A DNA stretch of 64,000 bases from Citrus sinensis (taxonomy: Eukaryota; Streptophyta; Magnoliopsida; Sapindales; Rutaceae). The DNA lies in the NCBI RefSeq assembly GCF_022201045.2, contig NC_068557.1, forward strand, positions 4,836,001-4,900,000. The letters run 5' to 3'. Every line of letters starts with the position of its first letter. Within the stretch, counting starts at the first letter, position 1. Shown here one piece after another: positions 1-10,487 of this stretch. The notes beneath the pieces are model-generated. The model was given only the letters and a program-made list of their open reading frames with translations, did no database searches and was not told the DNA's origin. A program made the position numbers and the translations under genes.

Positions 1-480
1 ATCATGGCCATCGGATTAAAAACAGTTTGGACGCTCAGGATTGCGCCACGTCATCAGTCAACAGTCCACGGTTTGACCACGCGGATGAACAGTAACACGG
101 TTTGACCCGACTTTGAACAGTAACGCGGTTTGACCCGGATGAACAGTAACGCGGTTTGGTTGAAAATAATCCTGTGTGATGCATGCACCGTACGCGAGAT
201 TTTTCGTCCACTGATATGCTGCCACGTCACCATCAACAGTACATAAGAATTTTAGTCCAACAGGATCGTGACACCTCATCAGTCAATGTCACATCATCAT
301 CTGTCTATGTGAACAGTGTCGTGAACAGTAACGTATACAGTACCGTACACGTGAATAGTACCGTACATGTGAATAGTGCCATTTTTCCTTTTATGCTCCT
401 CCTAAGGTTTTCGACCGTCCTGAGTTCAAAAGTGATGTCCGTTTTGCCGTCTGATCTCTTCTTTATTGTGAAATGACTAT
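1..480. repeat. Degenerate short-repeat region, probable transposon remnant
   Basis: Variants of the motif TGAACAGTAAC, often followed by GCGGTTTGAC, recur near 88-100, 115-135, 141-160, 311-330 and 346-377. Spacing is irregular and copies are divergent. The look is of a decayed LTR or leader region of a retroelement, but no partner LTR, primer site or protein is visible inside the window. The small reading frames here are built from the repeats and are not taken as genes. Function and family are unknown. Confidence 0.35.
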
Positions 481-631
481 AATGCCCCTAAAATACATAA
501 AATACTTAATTAAAATAAAACACATGTAATTAAATCACAAGAAGGTTAAATATATAAAAGTAAGGGTTGTTAGCAAGACTTAAAATGTAAAATGACGGTT
601 TTCTCCTTTATAAATATGCATTTTCTAACAC
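481..631. other. AT-rich spacer
   Basis: AT-rich DNA between the short-repeat region and the LINE fragment. No gene, RNA or repeat structure was recognised. Confidence 0.3.
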
Positions 632-1237
632 TCAACAAGCATCCTGCCAGAAACGAATCCGCTTGCCGTCCCTCACATTCCATCGTAGCCCCTGCAACAC
701 CTTTGGCCAAATCCGACCAATAGCCCTCCACAAATATGAGCCATATTTTGTAGGCAAGGAAGTTGACATATTGTTCGGATCAAAGTCATACTTCGACCAT
801 AGAACCTGAGCCCAGTAGCTATTACTATTGATCAGCAAACCCCAGCCAAGTTTCATTAATAATGCTTCATTCATAAGCGTTAAATTCTTCAAATCCAGAC
901 CTCCTGACAATTTCGGACAACACACATCAGCCCAATTAATCAGATGAAGCTTCTTAGCCTCTGAGTTACCGCTCCAAATAAATCTGCGGCATTGTTGCTC
1001 AATTTTAGTTATAATTGATGTAGGCAGTCTCGTTGTTTGCATTGAATAAATCGGCAACGCCTGCAACACAGACTGTGTGAGAGTGATTCTACCAGCCAAA
1101 GATAAAACTTTAGCACTCCAACCATTTAGTTTACGCTCCACCTTCTCTAATATGCCATGATATGTTGCTTTACTAACCCTCGAGTGCAAAAGCGGCATAT
1201 CCAAATAATTTCCCAAGTCTGTAGTCAAAAGCGGCAA
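632..1237 (-). pseudogene. LINE (L1-type) reverse transcriptase fragment
   Basis: A 201-codon open stretch matches the part of plant L1 ORF2 that lies after the catalytic reverse-transcriptase core, leading into the C-terminal zinc-binding domain. Recognisable pieces are LGNYLDMPLL near the start, a block reading NGWSAKVLSLAGRITL, the CRRFIWSG segment, and GGLDLKNLTLMNEALLMKLGW. The polymerase YxDD box, the endonuclease and ORF1 are absent, so only an internal fragment survives. No poly(A) tail or target-site duplication was found next to it. It is a dead remnant. Family assignment is secure at the level of LINE; the exact clade is inferred. Confidence 0.8.
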
Positions 1238-4200
1238 CTATCGATTCTTTAAATTCACTACTTCTTTCCTTGCGCGTACCTCAATTAAATTTTAGAAACA
1301 AAGCCTTAGCAAAGAAAATTATCGACATGACAATATTTCAAGAAAAAAAAAAAAAGAATCTGGCTCGTTTAAATAACTTGCTTTCTTTGTTTTATTTGGA
1401 TTGATTCGCCCTTTTCCATTCTGTCTGATTCTGGTGCGTTCGATATTATAGAAATTGACCTGGCTATGTTGTTTTGAAAACTGTCTCCTTCGTCTAGTTT
1501 TTCTAATTAGAAACTAGAAGTCATCTATGAAAAGACAGGCGAGGAAAAATTTAAAATTTGATTTGATTCAAACATTTGTCTAAAATACTAAGAGGTATAG
1601 AGATGAGGTTTTTCAAAAAAAAAAAAAAAAAAGGGGGTCTATGTACCTAGCCTGTGTTTTAACAAATTCAAGCCCTTATTATACCATACATACATGAAAC
1701 CTAAAATTTAATATTGAATCAATATTTGATTTAATCCATTTTATTAATTGCTTCCTACTACAAAGCTAATTCGATGAGAAAAATAGAGACCGAAAATAAA
1801 TACTGATTTTATTTCATTCTAATAGAGCTTATTTGTTGAGAAATGATATTCAATTTGATGATAAAAATAGTAATAAACCAATACATATTTACCCAATTAA
1901 TTGAAAAAAAAAAAGAAAGGTAAATCGACAACGATTTTATTATTATTTTCCTCGGGTATCTTGATATCATTTCTCTTATTTAGTAACAAATTTTATTTAA
2001 CATGGCTGAAAGCAAAGACAGATACTGCCTTGACATAATCCACTTGCTGCCTTATTTTTAACACAAAAGCTAAAACATTTTTGGTCAGTACAATTGGGCA
2101 TGGTTACAGGTTTCGCACAAATCCTCCCCTCCGCTGCTGGCTCTACCCTGCCTTCATTTCCTGTAGAGAAGAAATTTATCCATAGTCATTAAATTTGATT
2201 GCTCACTCTCACAGTGATTATGGATGTGAAGCAATTAACCACAGATATCGGTGAGGGTAAATTCTCCTTTGATTTCTGGGATTTGGGAAAATTGCTCATT
2301 TAACCTCCTGTATTTCAATAATGACTCAGAAAGTCATATTGTTATTTCGATAATTGTTAGATCTAATTAACTTTTCAATGATAAATTGGTAATTTATGTT
2401 TGAAACAACCTAAAAGGGTAAAATACACCTTAGACTCTAAAGTTTGTGTCAACTACTCAAGTAGTACATGTATTTTTAAAAATTATTATAAATATTTTTG
2501 TCATTACTTCTACAGTTATTGGACATAATTTTTCAAAGTTAAAAGAGTAATTATATATATACATATATATAACTACAAGTTGAAAATAGTATTTTTTTTA
2601 ATTATATAAATAAAAGTTTATATAAATTAGATACGCTACAAACAAAAATAGAGAATAGTTAAGTAAATTTTAATGGAAACATATTTATAATAGAGGTTTG
2701 TGGATAATTTTTTAAAATATAAGGAATAACTTTGTATTTAGCTCAAATTTTAAGGATCAAAGGAGCATTTACCCATCCTAACAGTTGCACAAATCTGAAA
2801 TATAAGTAAAAGAAGAATAATGTCATAAGTAAAATTTAATGAAAATATGTACACTTGCAACCATGATGTTTTGGGGATTTTAAAAAATATAGTGATTAAT
2901 TGGGTAATTAGAATAAGTTCAAATTATAATGATTAAATAAGCATTTATCTAACATAAAATTCAAAAAATCCGACATGGAATAAGTGAAAAATAATTAAAA
3001 TCTATTTAACAAGAAAAGTAATACAACAAGATCATTTTGAGTGATTTTTTTAAAATGCATGGACTAACTATGTAATTGGTTCACACCTTAAGAGCATATT
3101 TTATTGTGGGATAAAAAAACTTAGGATTGCACTATCTAAAGCAAATCCTATCGAATGTTTGGTGAGTAGAAGTGCCTTGGGATCACTTATCCTTGAGCCC
3201 ACCATGTAGTCCTAATTACAAAAGAAAATTTGTCCTATAGGGACCATAGGATTAGTTAGCATAAAATTATATTCCTATAATATGAGTATAATTAAGATAG
3301 GAAGAAAAATTTTGTAAGTATAGACTTCATGCAAAGCAAGAATCTTAAAACATCTACGTAATATAAATGAAATTTGCTCCCAGAGCCTAATGAAACATTG
3401 CTAATGAATTGCTGTAAAAATGCTTACCGAGGGGGAAAAGAAGAACAAGCATGAATATGAGAAATATATTTAGGCTCTTCATGGATTTTGTATCACTTTT
3501 TATCACTCTTCAAAGTAGAAAAATATGTGAGATTGATGCAATGGAATTATCGATATTTATACACAAAAAAAAATTGATTCATTGGACGAGCAGATTAACA
3601 AATCCCACCAGTAATATAAATTTGTCAAATTATGAAATTACTAACCAAGTCCATAAATGGCTTAACTATAAAATACAATATGCAGATATTAGTATAAAAA
3701 TCTTCACTGGTTATAATAGATATAACAAAATAACTAAAAGAAAGGGATAAGATCAAAACAAATCTTGAAGTAAATCTGTTTCATGGATTTTGTTTCAAAA
3801 ATTAATGCAAATCCAACTTTGCTGGGCAAATATCCCTTACATCCTGTAGTTCCGTTTAATAGCACATTACATCCTACGATTTTCAAAATACCTAAAGACA
3901 TCCTTCTTTCTCAACCTTATATCATTTTTCAAATTTAATTTGCGAGGAATAAAAACTTAACAATTATACTCATATTGACAATCTTAACCTTTTATTATAA
4001 ATATAAATGAAATTTTTTTTATTTCTTTTCAAATTAAATTTTTATTGTGTTTATATATTTATCAACTCTAGAAATGAAGAAATATTTGAAATAGTTTTCT
4101 AATTTAATTTGTAAAAATTAAATAACTAATAGTAATAATCATAATAAAGAATTATTTTCCATAAGTATTGAATAAGTCTGGGCACATGTATGTTTGGTTC

Positions 4201-5465
4201 GGTATGTTTAATTACTTCTTTTGTATTTTTATGGGTTTTCAGCATTTTTTTTAATACAGACTGATAGGTTTTTATTAATTCTTGAAATCGAACTGAATTT
4301 CTAGCTTGGTTTGATTTTTTTGTAAGCACTGATTTTTTTGTCCTCCCTAATATTCAATAGCTTCGTTAAAGAAAATAAATTTTATGTAGTAATAATTAAT
4401 TATTGTGTTAGTTTTGATAACAATCGAAAATAAACTTTTGTTTTCTGTCATTCATATTTTAAATAATTCCTATTAATTTTTTGTTAATTTCTTTGTAATT
4501 TATTTTAATTATCTAAATTCATCCGGGTAAAACTGTCAAAGATCAAGCAAAAAATTGAGAGCTTGGGATAATTTACAAACTCTATGGATATATTAGAGTA
4601 TTTAGCCAATCTACAAGGATGTAAAGAGCATTTACCCCAACTTTTGATAGCAATTATCAGATATCTGGTCGCAAATTCTTAAATTGGCAAGTACATTATC
4701 ATCCTAATCCGAATGGAGCGTTTTAAGGATCGTGAAGTTTCAATTGGAATAAGTTCACAGTGACTGTGTGCATCACGTGTTTATCAACATACTATGCCTG
4801 TTTAATGCATGCTTGCTCTCTTGAATGAGAAGTAGTGTTTTGACATCGAGCTCGAGTCTTGAGTTCGAACTGCAACAGATGTATGAGCTAACAATAATAA
4901 TAATAATATGATGAACGAAAAGGAATTTGTTATAGTACTTAATTGAAGAAAAAATAAATAGTATCAGCCTAATTATGCATCCTAAATTATTGCATAAAAT
5001 ATCTTATTTTATCTGATATAAATATTACCTCTTATCCCTCTCTCTTACTCATCACACCCCTATTCATTACGAAAAATGATCGTTTATCATACTCACAGTC
5101 ATTTCAAAATTAAAATGATAATTCATCGTACACCTATTCTTTGCAAAAAATAGTTAAAATATAAAAACAAAATAAAATCATGACAAAAACATTTGTCTTT
5201 TTGTGAATTTTTAAAAATTTTCTTTAAAATCCTTAAAATTGACTAAAAGATATAAAAATTGTCATTATTTTATGATGATTTTGTCCATTTAGCATTGCCC
5301 ATATATTTCGTTATTAAGGTTTTCACCACCTTTTTGGTGGTGGTTGCATTTTCACTTCTTAGAAAGGGTAAAAGGAGGAAAGTAAGCTGCAAAGACACAT
5401 CATTTGGAGGTTGGAAAAAGCTTAGAATATATTTGAATAAGTATACATATAATAGTAGTCAACAA
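1238..5465. other. AT-rich intergenic DNA, no gene seen
   Basis: About 4.2 kb of AT-rich sequence with many homopolymer runs. The reading frames here (for example 99 codons at 3451-3750 and 67 codons at 4126-4329, minus) are low-complexity and Lys/Asn/Ile-rich and show no domain, so I do not call them genes. A patch at about 4810-4905 ends in an (AAT)n run after a B-box-like GAGTTCGAAC, a weak hint of an old SINE. The last five bases (5461-5465, AACAA) are the left flank of the copia insertion. Confidence 0.4.
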
Positions 5466-5732
5466 TATTAAGATTTATATGAAACTATGATGTTGTTTGG
5501 TTACTGAGAAAATAAGAAGAAAAAAGAACTTTTGTAAGCTGAGAATTCTGTTATTATAGATCTATTGAATCTGGCAATTACAAGCCTTTTTATATGTGAG
5601 TAGAAGATTCTACAAACATTTCACACATGCACAGTTTACTGCTAACAATCTCTATAACAAATTATAATAAACTTTAGCTAACTCATCTGCCATGTCAGCA
5701 TACTCATTAACTAACTAATTCTATTCTTAACA
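5466..5732 (-). repeat. 3' LTR of the copia element
   Basis: 267 bp, same length as the partner LTR at 10158-10424. By hand alignment the two differ at about 14 positions (about 5%), mostly transitions, with no indels. The inner edge abuts the purine-rich AAGCTTGATGAGGGA on the minus strand, which is the expected place of the polypurine tract. The LTR begins TGTTAAG and ends CTTAATA on the minus strand. Confidence 0.93.
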
Positions 5733-5801
5733 TCCCTCATCAAGCTTAAGGTCTCGGAGAAACATTAAGCTTGTTTCTCAAATAAGCAAACTGGTCATAG
5801 G

Positions 5802-8800
5802 CTAAGGCTTAGTAAGAGTATCTGCTAATTGATCAAAGGTAGGAACATGATCAATAGAAAGTTCATGTTTAGCTATATGGTCTCTAACAAAATGAAGATC
5901 AAGTTCTATGTGTTTGGTGCGTGAATGGTACTTTGGATTATTAGCCAATGCTTCTGCACTCTTATTTTCACAATATAAGACAGGAAGCTTAAGCAAAAAA
6001 CCTTAAGTTCTTTTAGAAGATAAGTGATCCAGAGCATCTCAGAAGTAGCAAGTGCAAGTGCTCTATACTCAGACTCTACTGTTGATCTATAGACGATATG
6101 TTGTTTCTTTGAGGACTATGAGACTAGATTATTGCCAAGAAATACACAATATCCACCAATGGATTTTCTATCATCAGGATCTGATCCCCAGTCAGCATCA
6201 GAGTAAGCATTTAGAAGGAGAAAACTCGAGCTAAGAAATTGAAGTCCATAATTTGTTGTACTCTGTAGATATCTCAGAACCCTTTTACAAGCTTGCCAAT
6301 GAAGGACAATAGGTACAACAAGGAATTGGCTCAACTTGTTGACTGAAAAGGCAATATCAGGTCTTGTTAAAGTCACATACTGAAGAGAGCCAATAATGCT
6401 TCTGTAGAGAGAAGGATTCTCAAATAGGACACCATTTTCTTTCCTTAATTTTTCAATTGTGCTCATGGGTGTGTTATAGCCTTTGCTGCCTAACATGTGT
6501 GCCTTTTGAAGAATATCACCAATATATTTAGTTTGAGAGAGATGTAACCCATCTAGGCTAGGAGTTACTTTTATGCCAAGAAAATAAATTGAGCCAAGCT
6601 TACTAATTACTCCCTCTACATGTTGTGTATTTGATCCAGTGATGAGTATGTCATCCAAATAAATCAGAATAACCAAAATATCAGCACCAGTATGTTTAAT
6701 AAAGAGAGAAGTATCAGACTTTGAAGTTTGAAAACCCCATTGTACCAGTGAACCTTTCAGCTGATCATACCGGGTCCTTGGAGCTTGTTTAAGACCATGC
6801 AATGCCTTGTTCAACTTGCATATATGATAAGGGGATTTTGAATCAATAAAACCCTCTGGTTGGTGCATATATACATATTCAGTAAGTACTCCATTCAAGA
6901 AGACATTGTTGATATCCAGCTGCCTAATAGTCCAGTGTTGCATTACTTCTAAGCTAAGAATAATTCTTGTTGTATAGGGCTTTACAACAGGGCTAAAGGT
7001 TTCAAAGAAATCTACTCCATGTGTCTAGTGAAAACCTTTAGCCACTAGGCGTGCTTTGTACTTATAGATGCTTCCATCTGGATTGTATTTAACTTTGAAA
7101 ATTCATTTGTTACCTACAATCTTAGAGGCTGAATCAGAAGGAACCAGAGTCCATGTCTGATTTCTATGTAAAGCATTTACCTCTTCTTTCATAGCCATAT
7201 ACCATTTCTGACTAGATAGAGTTGCTTTGACACTTGTTGGTTTTATATCCTGAATTGCTGCTAGATAAGTTTTGGGTTTGAATATTCTAGATTTTGCTCT
7301 AGTAACCATGGGATGTATAGAAATGGAAGGTATGGAAGAGATAAATGGGATATTTGTTGATGCTGGTGAATGGCTTAAAAGTGAATTTGGCTCAGGGGTA
7401 GCAACAGGAAGTTGAGTTCCACTTCTCGGTTCTGAAGTTGCTATAAGTGGTGCTACTACATTACTATCATCAAGATGAGGATTTGGAAGAGAAATATGAG
7501 TGAAAGACTGATTTGTAGGAGTGATACATTTTGTTGGAATAGAGGAAGAGTTGTTGGAAATAGAAAACAAATCTGGATATGAAAATTCAGACTCATTAAA
7601 CACAACATATCTACTAATGTAAATTCTACTTGATTTGTCTAGACACTTATAACCTTTTTGCATAGGACTGTAGCCAATAAAAACGCATTTTTGTGTAGGA
7701 AAGTCTAACTTGTGTTGATTATAATGTCTCAACAATGGAAAACATGAGCAGCCAAAAACTTTAAGGAATTGATAATCAAGTAATCGATTGTGTAGCTTTT
7801 GATATGGTGTTTTATTGCTTAAGACTGGTATAGGAATCTTATTTATTAGATAGGTTGTTGTGTGAAAAGCTTCCCACCAAAAGGTAAGTGGAAGATTTGC
7901 TTGAACAAGAAGGGTAAGGCCAGTTTCAACAATGTGTCTGTGTTTCCTCTCCACAACTCAATTTTGATGATGTTTATGAGGACAACTGAATTTAAGGTGT
8001 ATCTCTTGTTGTTGAAGAAAGGAACCAAAGGCTCTAAATTCAACCCCCATGTCTAATTGTATGGTTTTAATAGACAAAGAAAATTATTTTTCAACAAGGA
8101 GTTTATACTGTTTAAATATGTCTAATGCTTCTGATTTTAAGGTAAGAGGAAATATCAAACTATATTTGGTGAAGTCATTTACAAAGGATATGTAATATTT
8201 GTATCCATCTTTGGATGGCATTAATGCTGGTCTCCAGAGATCAGTATGTATCAATTCAAGTAGTGCTCTGGTTTTTATTTCAGTTACAGGAAAGTGAAAC
8301 TGATGCAGTTTCCCATATTGATAGGCATCACAGAAGCTAAGAGAATGATTGACAACATGTGAAGGTTGAGTCTTTAAAATGATTTGCATATCATGTTTAT
8401 TAGGATGACCAAGTCTATTATGTAACAGTTGCATTGAGATACAACTAGAAGTATTAAAACTTGCAAGAGAATTATTGAAAGAAACTGAATTAACAGAAAC
8501 TGACTTGACAGACTCTGGAAAAGAGTTTACAATTTTATTTGAAACAACTTACAGCATAGAATTTAGCTTAAAGACTTGTACTTCAGAATTTGAGAAGAAA
8601 TCATCTTGAGACAGTAATTTGTAGAGACTCCCTTTAGCAATATCATGTGCTAGTAATGTCCCCTTCACCTTGTCCTTTACAAAACAAAATTCAGAGGAAA
8701 ATTCTATTATAACATTGTTATTAGTAAGGAGTTTGAACACACTGATGAGATTTTTTGTTATATGAGGAACGCATAGCATGTCAGTAAGATGTAATATAGC

Positions 8801-8960
8801 TCCAAGGAAAGTGTAAAAATAAGTGTAACTAATATGAGTAAAAGAAAGGCCTTTACCATCACCAACTAGAAGTATTTCAGAACCAGAATAAGACTTACCA
8901 ACAGTCATATTTTTCACAGCATTTGTGAGGTGATGAGTTGCTCCATTGTCTAACTACCAC
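5802..8960 (-). pseudogene. Copia pol (protease, integrase, RT, RNase H), broken by stops
   Basis: In order on the minus strand: a protease active-site region near 8945 reading D-N-G-A where the family has D-S/T-G-A; the pre-integrase zinc region with HNRLGHPN (about 8410), in which the usual CxxC reads CxxY; the integrase core and the ERKHRHIVE segment just after 7958; an integrase C-terminal region and linker to about 7250; reverse transcriptase with the YLDD catalytic box near 6660; and RNase H (SRTKHIELDLHFVRDH, near 5890). In-frame stops are TAG 8954-8956, TAA 8084-8086, TGA 7958-7960, TGA 7103-7105, TAG 7026-7028 and TAG 6116-6118. No product can be full length. Confidence 0.88.
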
Positions 8961-8999
8961 CCTTGATCAGCAACTCCTTCTGATGTCACCATGTATGCA

Positions 9000-10126
9000 G
9001 CTCTTGGACCTTGATTTTGATTTGGAAAAGAACCCTGAACTAGAGGATTTAGCACAAAATTTTGGTTGAACTTATTCCTGCACTCAGTAGCTGAATGATT
9101 TGGCTTGAAACAGATCTGACATATAATACCTTTGCCACTTCTTCTTCCAGAATTATTGAAACCAGCAGCAAATCCATTTCCATTAAATCCAGCAAAGCCA
9201 CCTCTGCCTTGATTACCTCCCTGATTTCCATTCCATTGTCCCCTTCCAGTACCATATCCTGCATTACCTCATCTCCTTGCTCCAGAATTTCCTCTACCAT
9301 AATTTCCATTCCAATTTCCACCTTCAGTTCTGTTTCCATAATTTCTAGTATAGTTGCCTTGATTATTATTATTATTATTCCAACCAGCATTATAATTGCC
9401 TTTCCTTGAATTATTTCCAGTTTGAACCAAATTAGCAGCATAGTTCATTTTAGCTTCTTTACTGGCATTAGAGTTAGCACTTTCCAATCGAGGTTCATGA
9501 GTCAAAAGCATAGAATAGGCTCCATCTATACTCATCTTAAGAACATTAGCTTCAATATAAACCATAACTGGATAATAAGGTTGTCTTAGACCAGAGATTA
9601 AATGAGTAATAAAGTCTAGATGGTTAATTAAACTACCAGCAATGACTAACTCATCGGTAATAGATCTCAATTTACTAAAATACTCAGTCATAATTAGGGA
9701 TCCTTTATTGAGATTATTCAGTAGCATTTTCACGTGAGCCTTTTTAGCAGCAGTTTCAGATCCGAATTGTTGTTCTAAATTAGTCCAAAGCTCAAAAGAA
9801 GTTTTAGATATTACAACTAAGCTAAGAACTTCAACACCGATTGAGGAAAGAAGCTAGCTTAAGAGTATCTGATCTTGTTTCTTCCAAGTGATGTAAGCTG
9901 GATTTTCACGCAAATCTGCACTGGAGCTTCTCGGTTCATCATCAAGAAATTGACTAGGACAGATCTTAGTGCCATCAAGAAATCCTTTTAGATCATTTGC
10001 TCGAACTGAAGATAAGATCTGAGATTTCCAGATCATGTAATTGGAGCGATCAAGTTTGATTGGTGTTGTGAAGGTGAATGATGAAGTGGAAGAAGAAACA
10101 TTTGTATTTGAGTTGACAGAAGCCAT
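9000..10126 (-). pseudogene. Copia gag, broken by stops
   Basis: The start codon is the ATG at 10126 (MASVNSNTN...), after which the gag fold continues through a segment with LDRSNYMIWKSQILSSVRA, typical of the copia gag/UBN2 family. The frame is open to a TAG at 9854-9856, reopens, and runs through the middle of gag (9269-9733, with YFSKLRSITDEL) to a TGA at 9269-9271. A Gly/Asn-rich linker follows. A CCHC zinc knuckle, C-x2-C-x4-H-x4-C (CQICFKPNHSATEC), lies near 9083-9124 in a third open piece. In family members this knuckle packages the element RNA. The stops replace residues that are usually Trp and Arg. Confidence 0.85.
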
Positions 10127-10144
10127 CAAAGATTGAATTAGAAA

Positions 10145-10157
10145 GGCTTTGATACCA
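10145..10157 (-). other. Primer-binding site (initiator Met tRNA)
   Basis: On the minus strand TGGTATCAAAGCC begins at the first base after the 5' LTR. Plant copia elements prime with the 3' end of tRNA-iMet, whose complement starts TGGTATCAGAGC. The match is good apart from one G-to-A difference at the ninth base. This fixes the LTR boundary at 10158. Confidence 0.85.
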
Positions 10158-10424
10158 TATTAAGATTTATATGAAATTATGATGTTGTTTGGTTATTGAG
10201 AAAATAAGAAGAAAAGAGAACTTTTATAAGCTGAGAATTCTATTATTATAGATCTATTGAATCTGAAAATTACAAGCCTTTTTATATATGAGTAGAAGAT
10301 TCTACACACATTGCACACACGCACAGTTTACTGCTAACAATCTCTATAACAAATTATAACAAACTTTAGCTGACTCAGCTGCCATGTCAGCATACTCATT
10401 AACTAACTAATTCTATTCTTAACA
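10158..10424 (-). repeat. 5' LTR of the copia element
   Basis: 267-bp direct repeat of 5466-5732. On the minus strand it starts TGTTAAG, ends CTTAATA, and is followed at once by the primer-binding site. It would contain the element's promoter. The outer end meets the right target-site duplicate AACAG. Confidence 0.93.
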
Positions 10425-10487
10425 AACAGTATTTACATGACTAGAAGTTATCAGCGGACAAAACTACATGTAGAATCCAAACACAAC

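Larger units (their letters stand above)
5466..10424 (-). mobile_element. Full-length Ty1/copia LTR retrotransposon, inactive
   Basis: The element is 4959 bp and bounded by two 267-bp LTRs that read TGTTAAG...CTTAATA on the minus strand. A primer-binding site follows the 5' LTR directly. Order on the minus strand is gag (about 9000-10126), protease, integrase (8960 to about 7250), then reverse transcriptase and RNase H (to about 5800). Integrase before RT is the copia order. Flanking bases are AACAA on the left (5461-5465) and AACAG on the right (10425-10429), a 5-bp target duplication with one mismatch. The short LTRs and tRNA-iMet priming would fit the Ale/Retrofit lineage, but that is inference. 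At least seven in-frame stops interrupt gag and pol, so it cannot move by itself. Confidence 0.95.

Noticed and set aside
3451..3750. 99-codon frame
   Set aside because: Low-complexity Lys/Asn/Ile-rich content, typical of chance frames in AT-rich DNA; no known domain.
4810..4905. Possible SINE relic ending in (AAT)n after GAGTTCGAAC
   Set aside because: Box A is not convincing and there is no target duplication.
9095..9409. Ser/Ile-rich plus-strand frame of 104 codons
   Set aside because: Antisense of the Gly/Asn-rich gag linker of the copia element.
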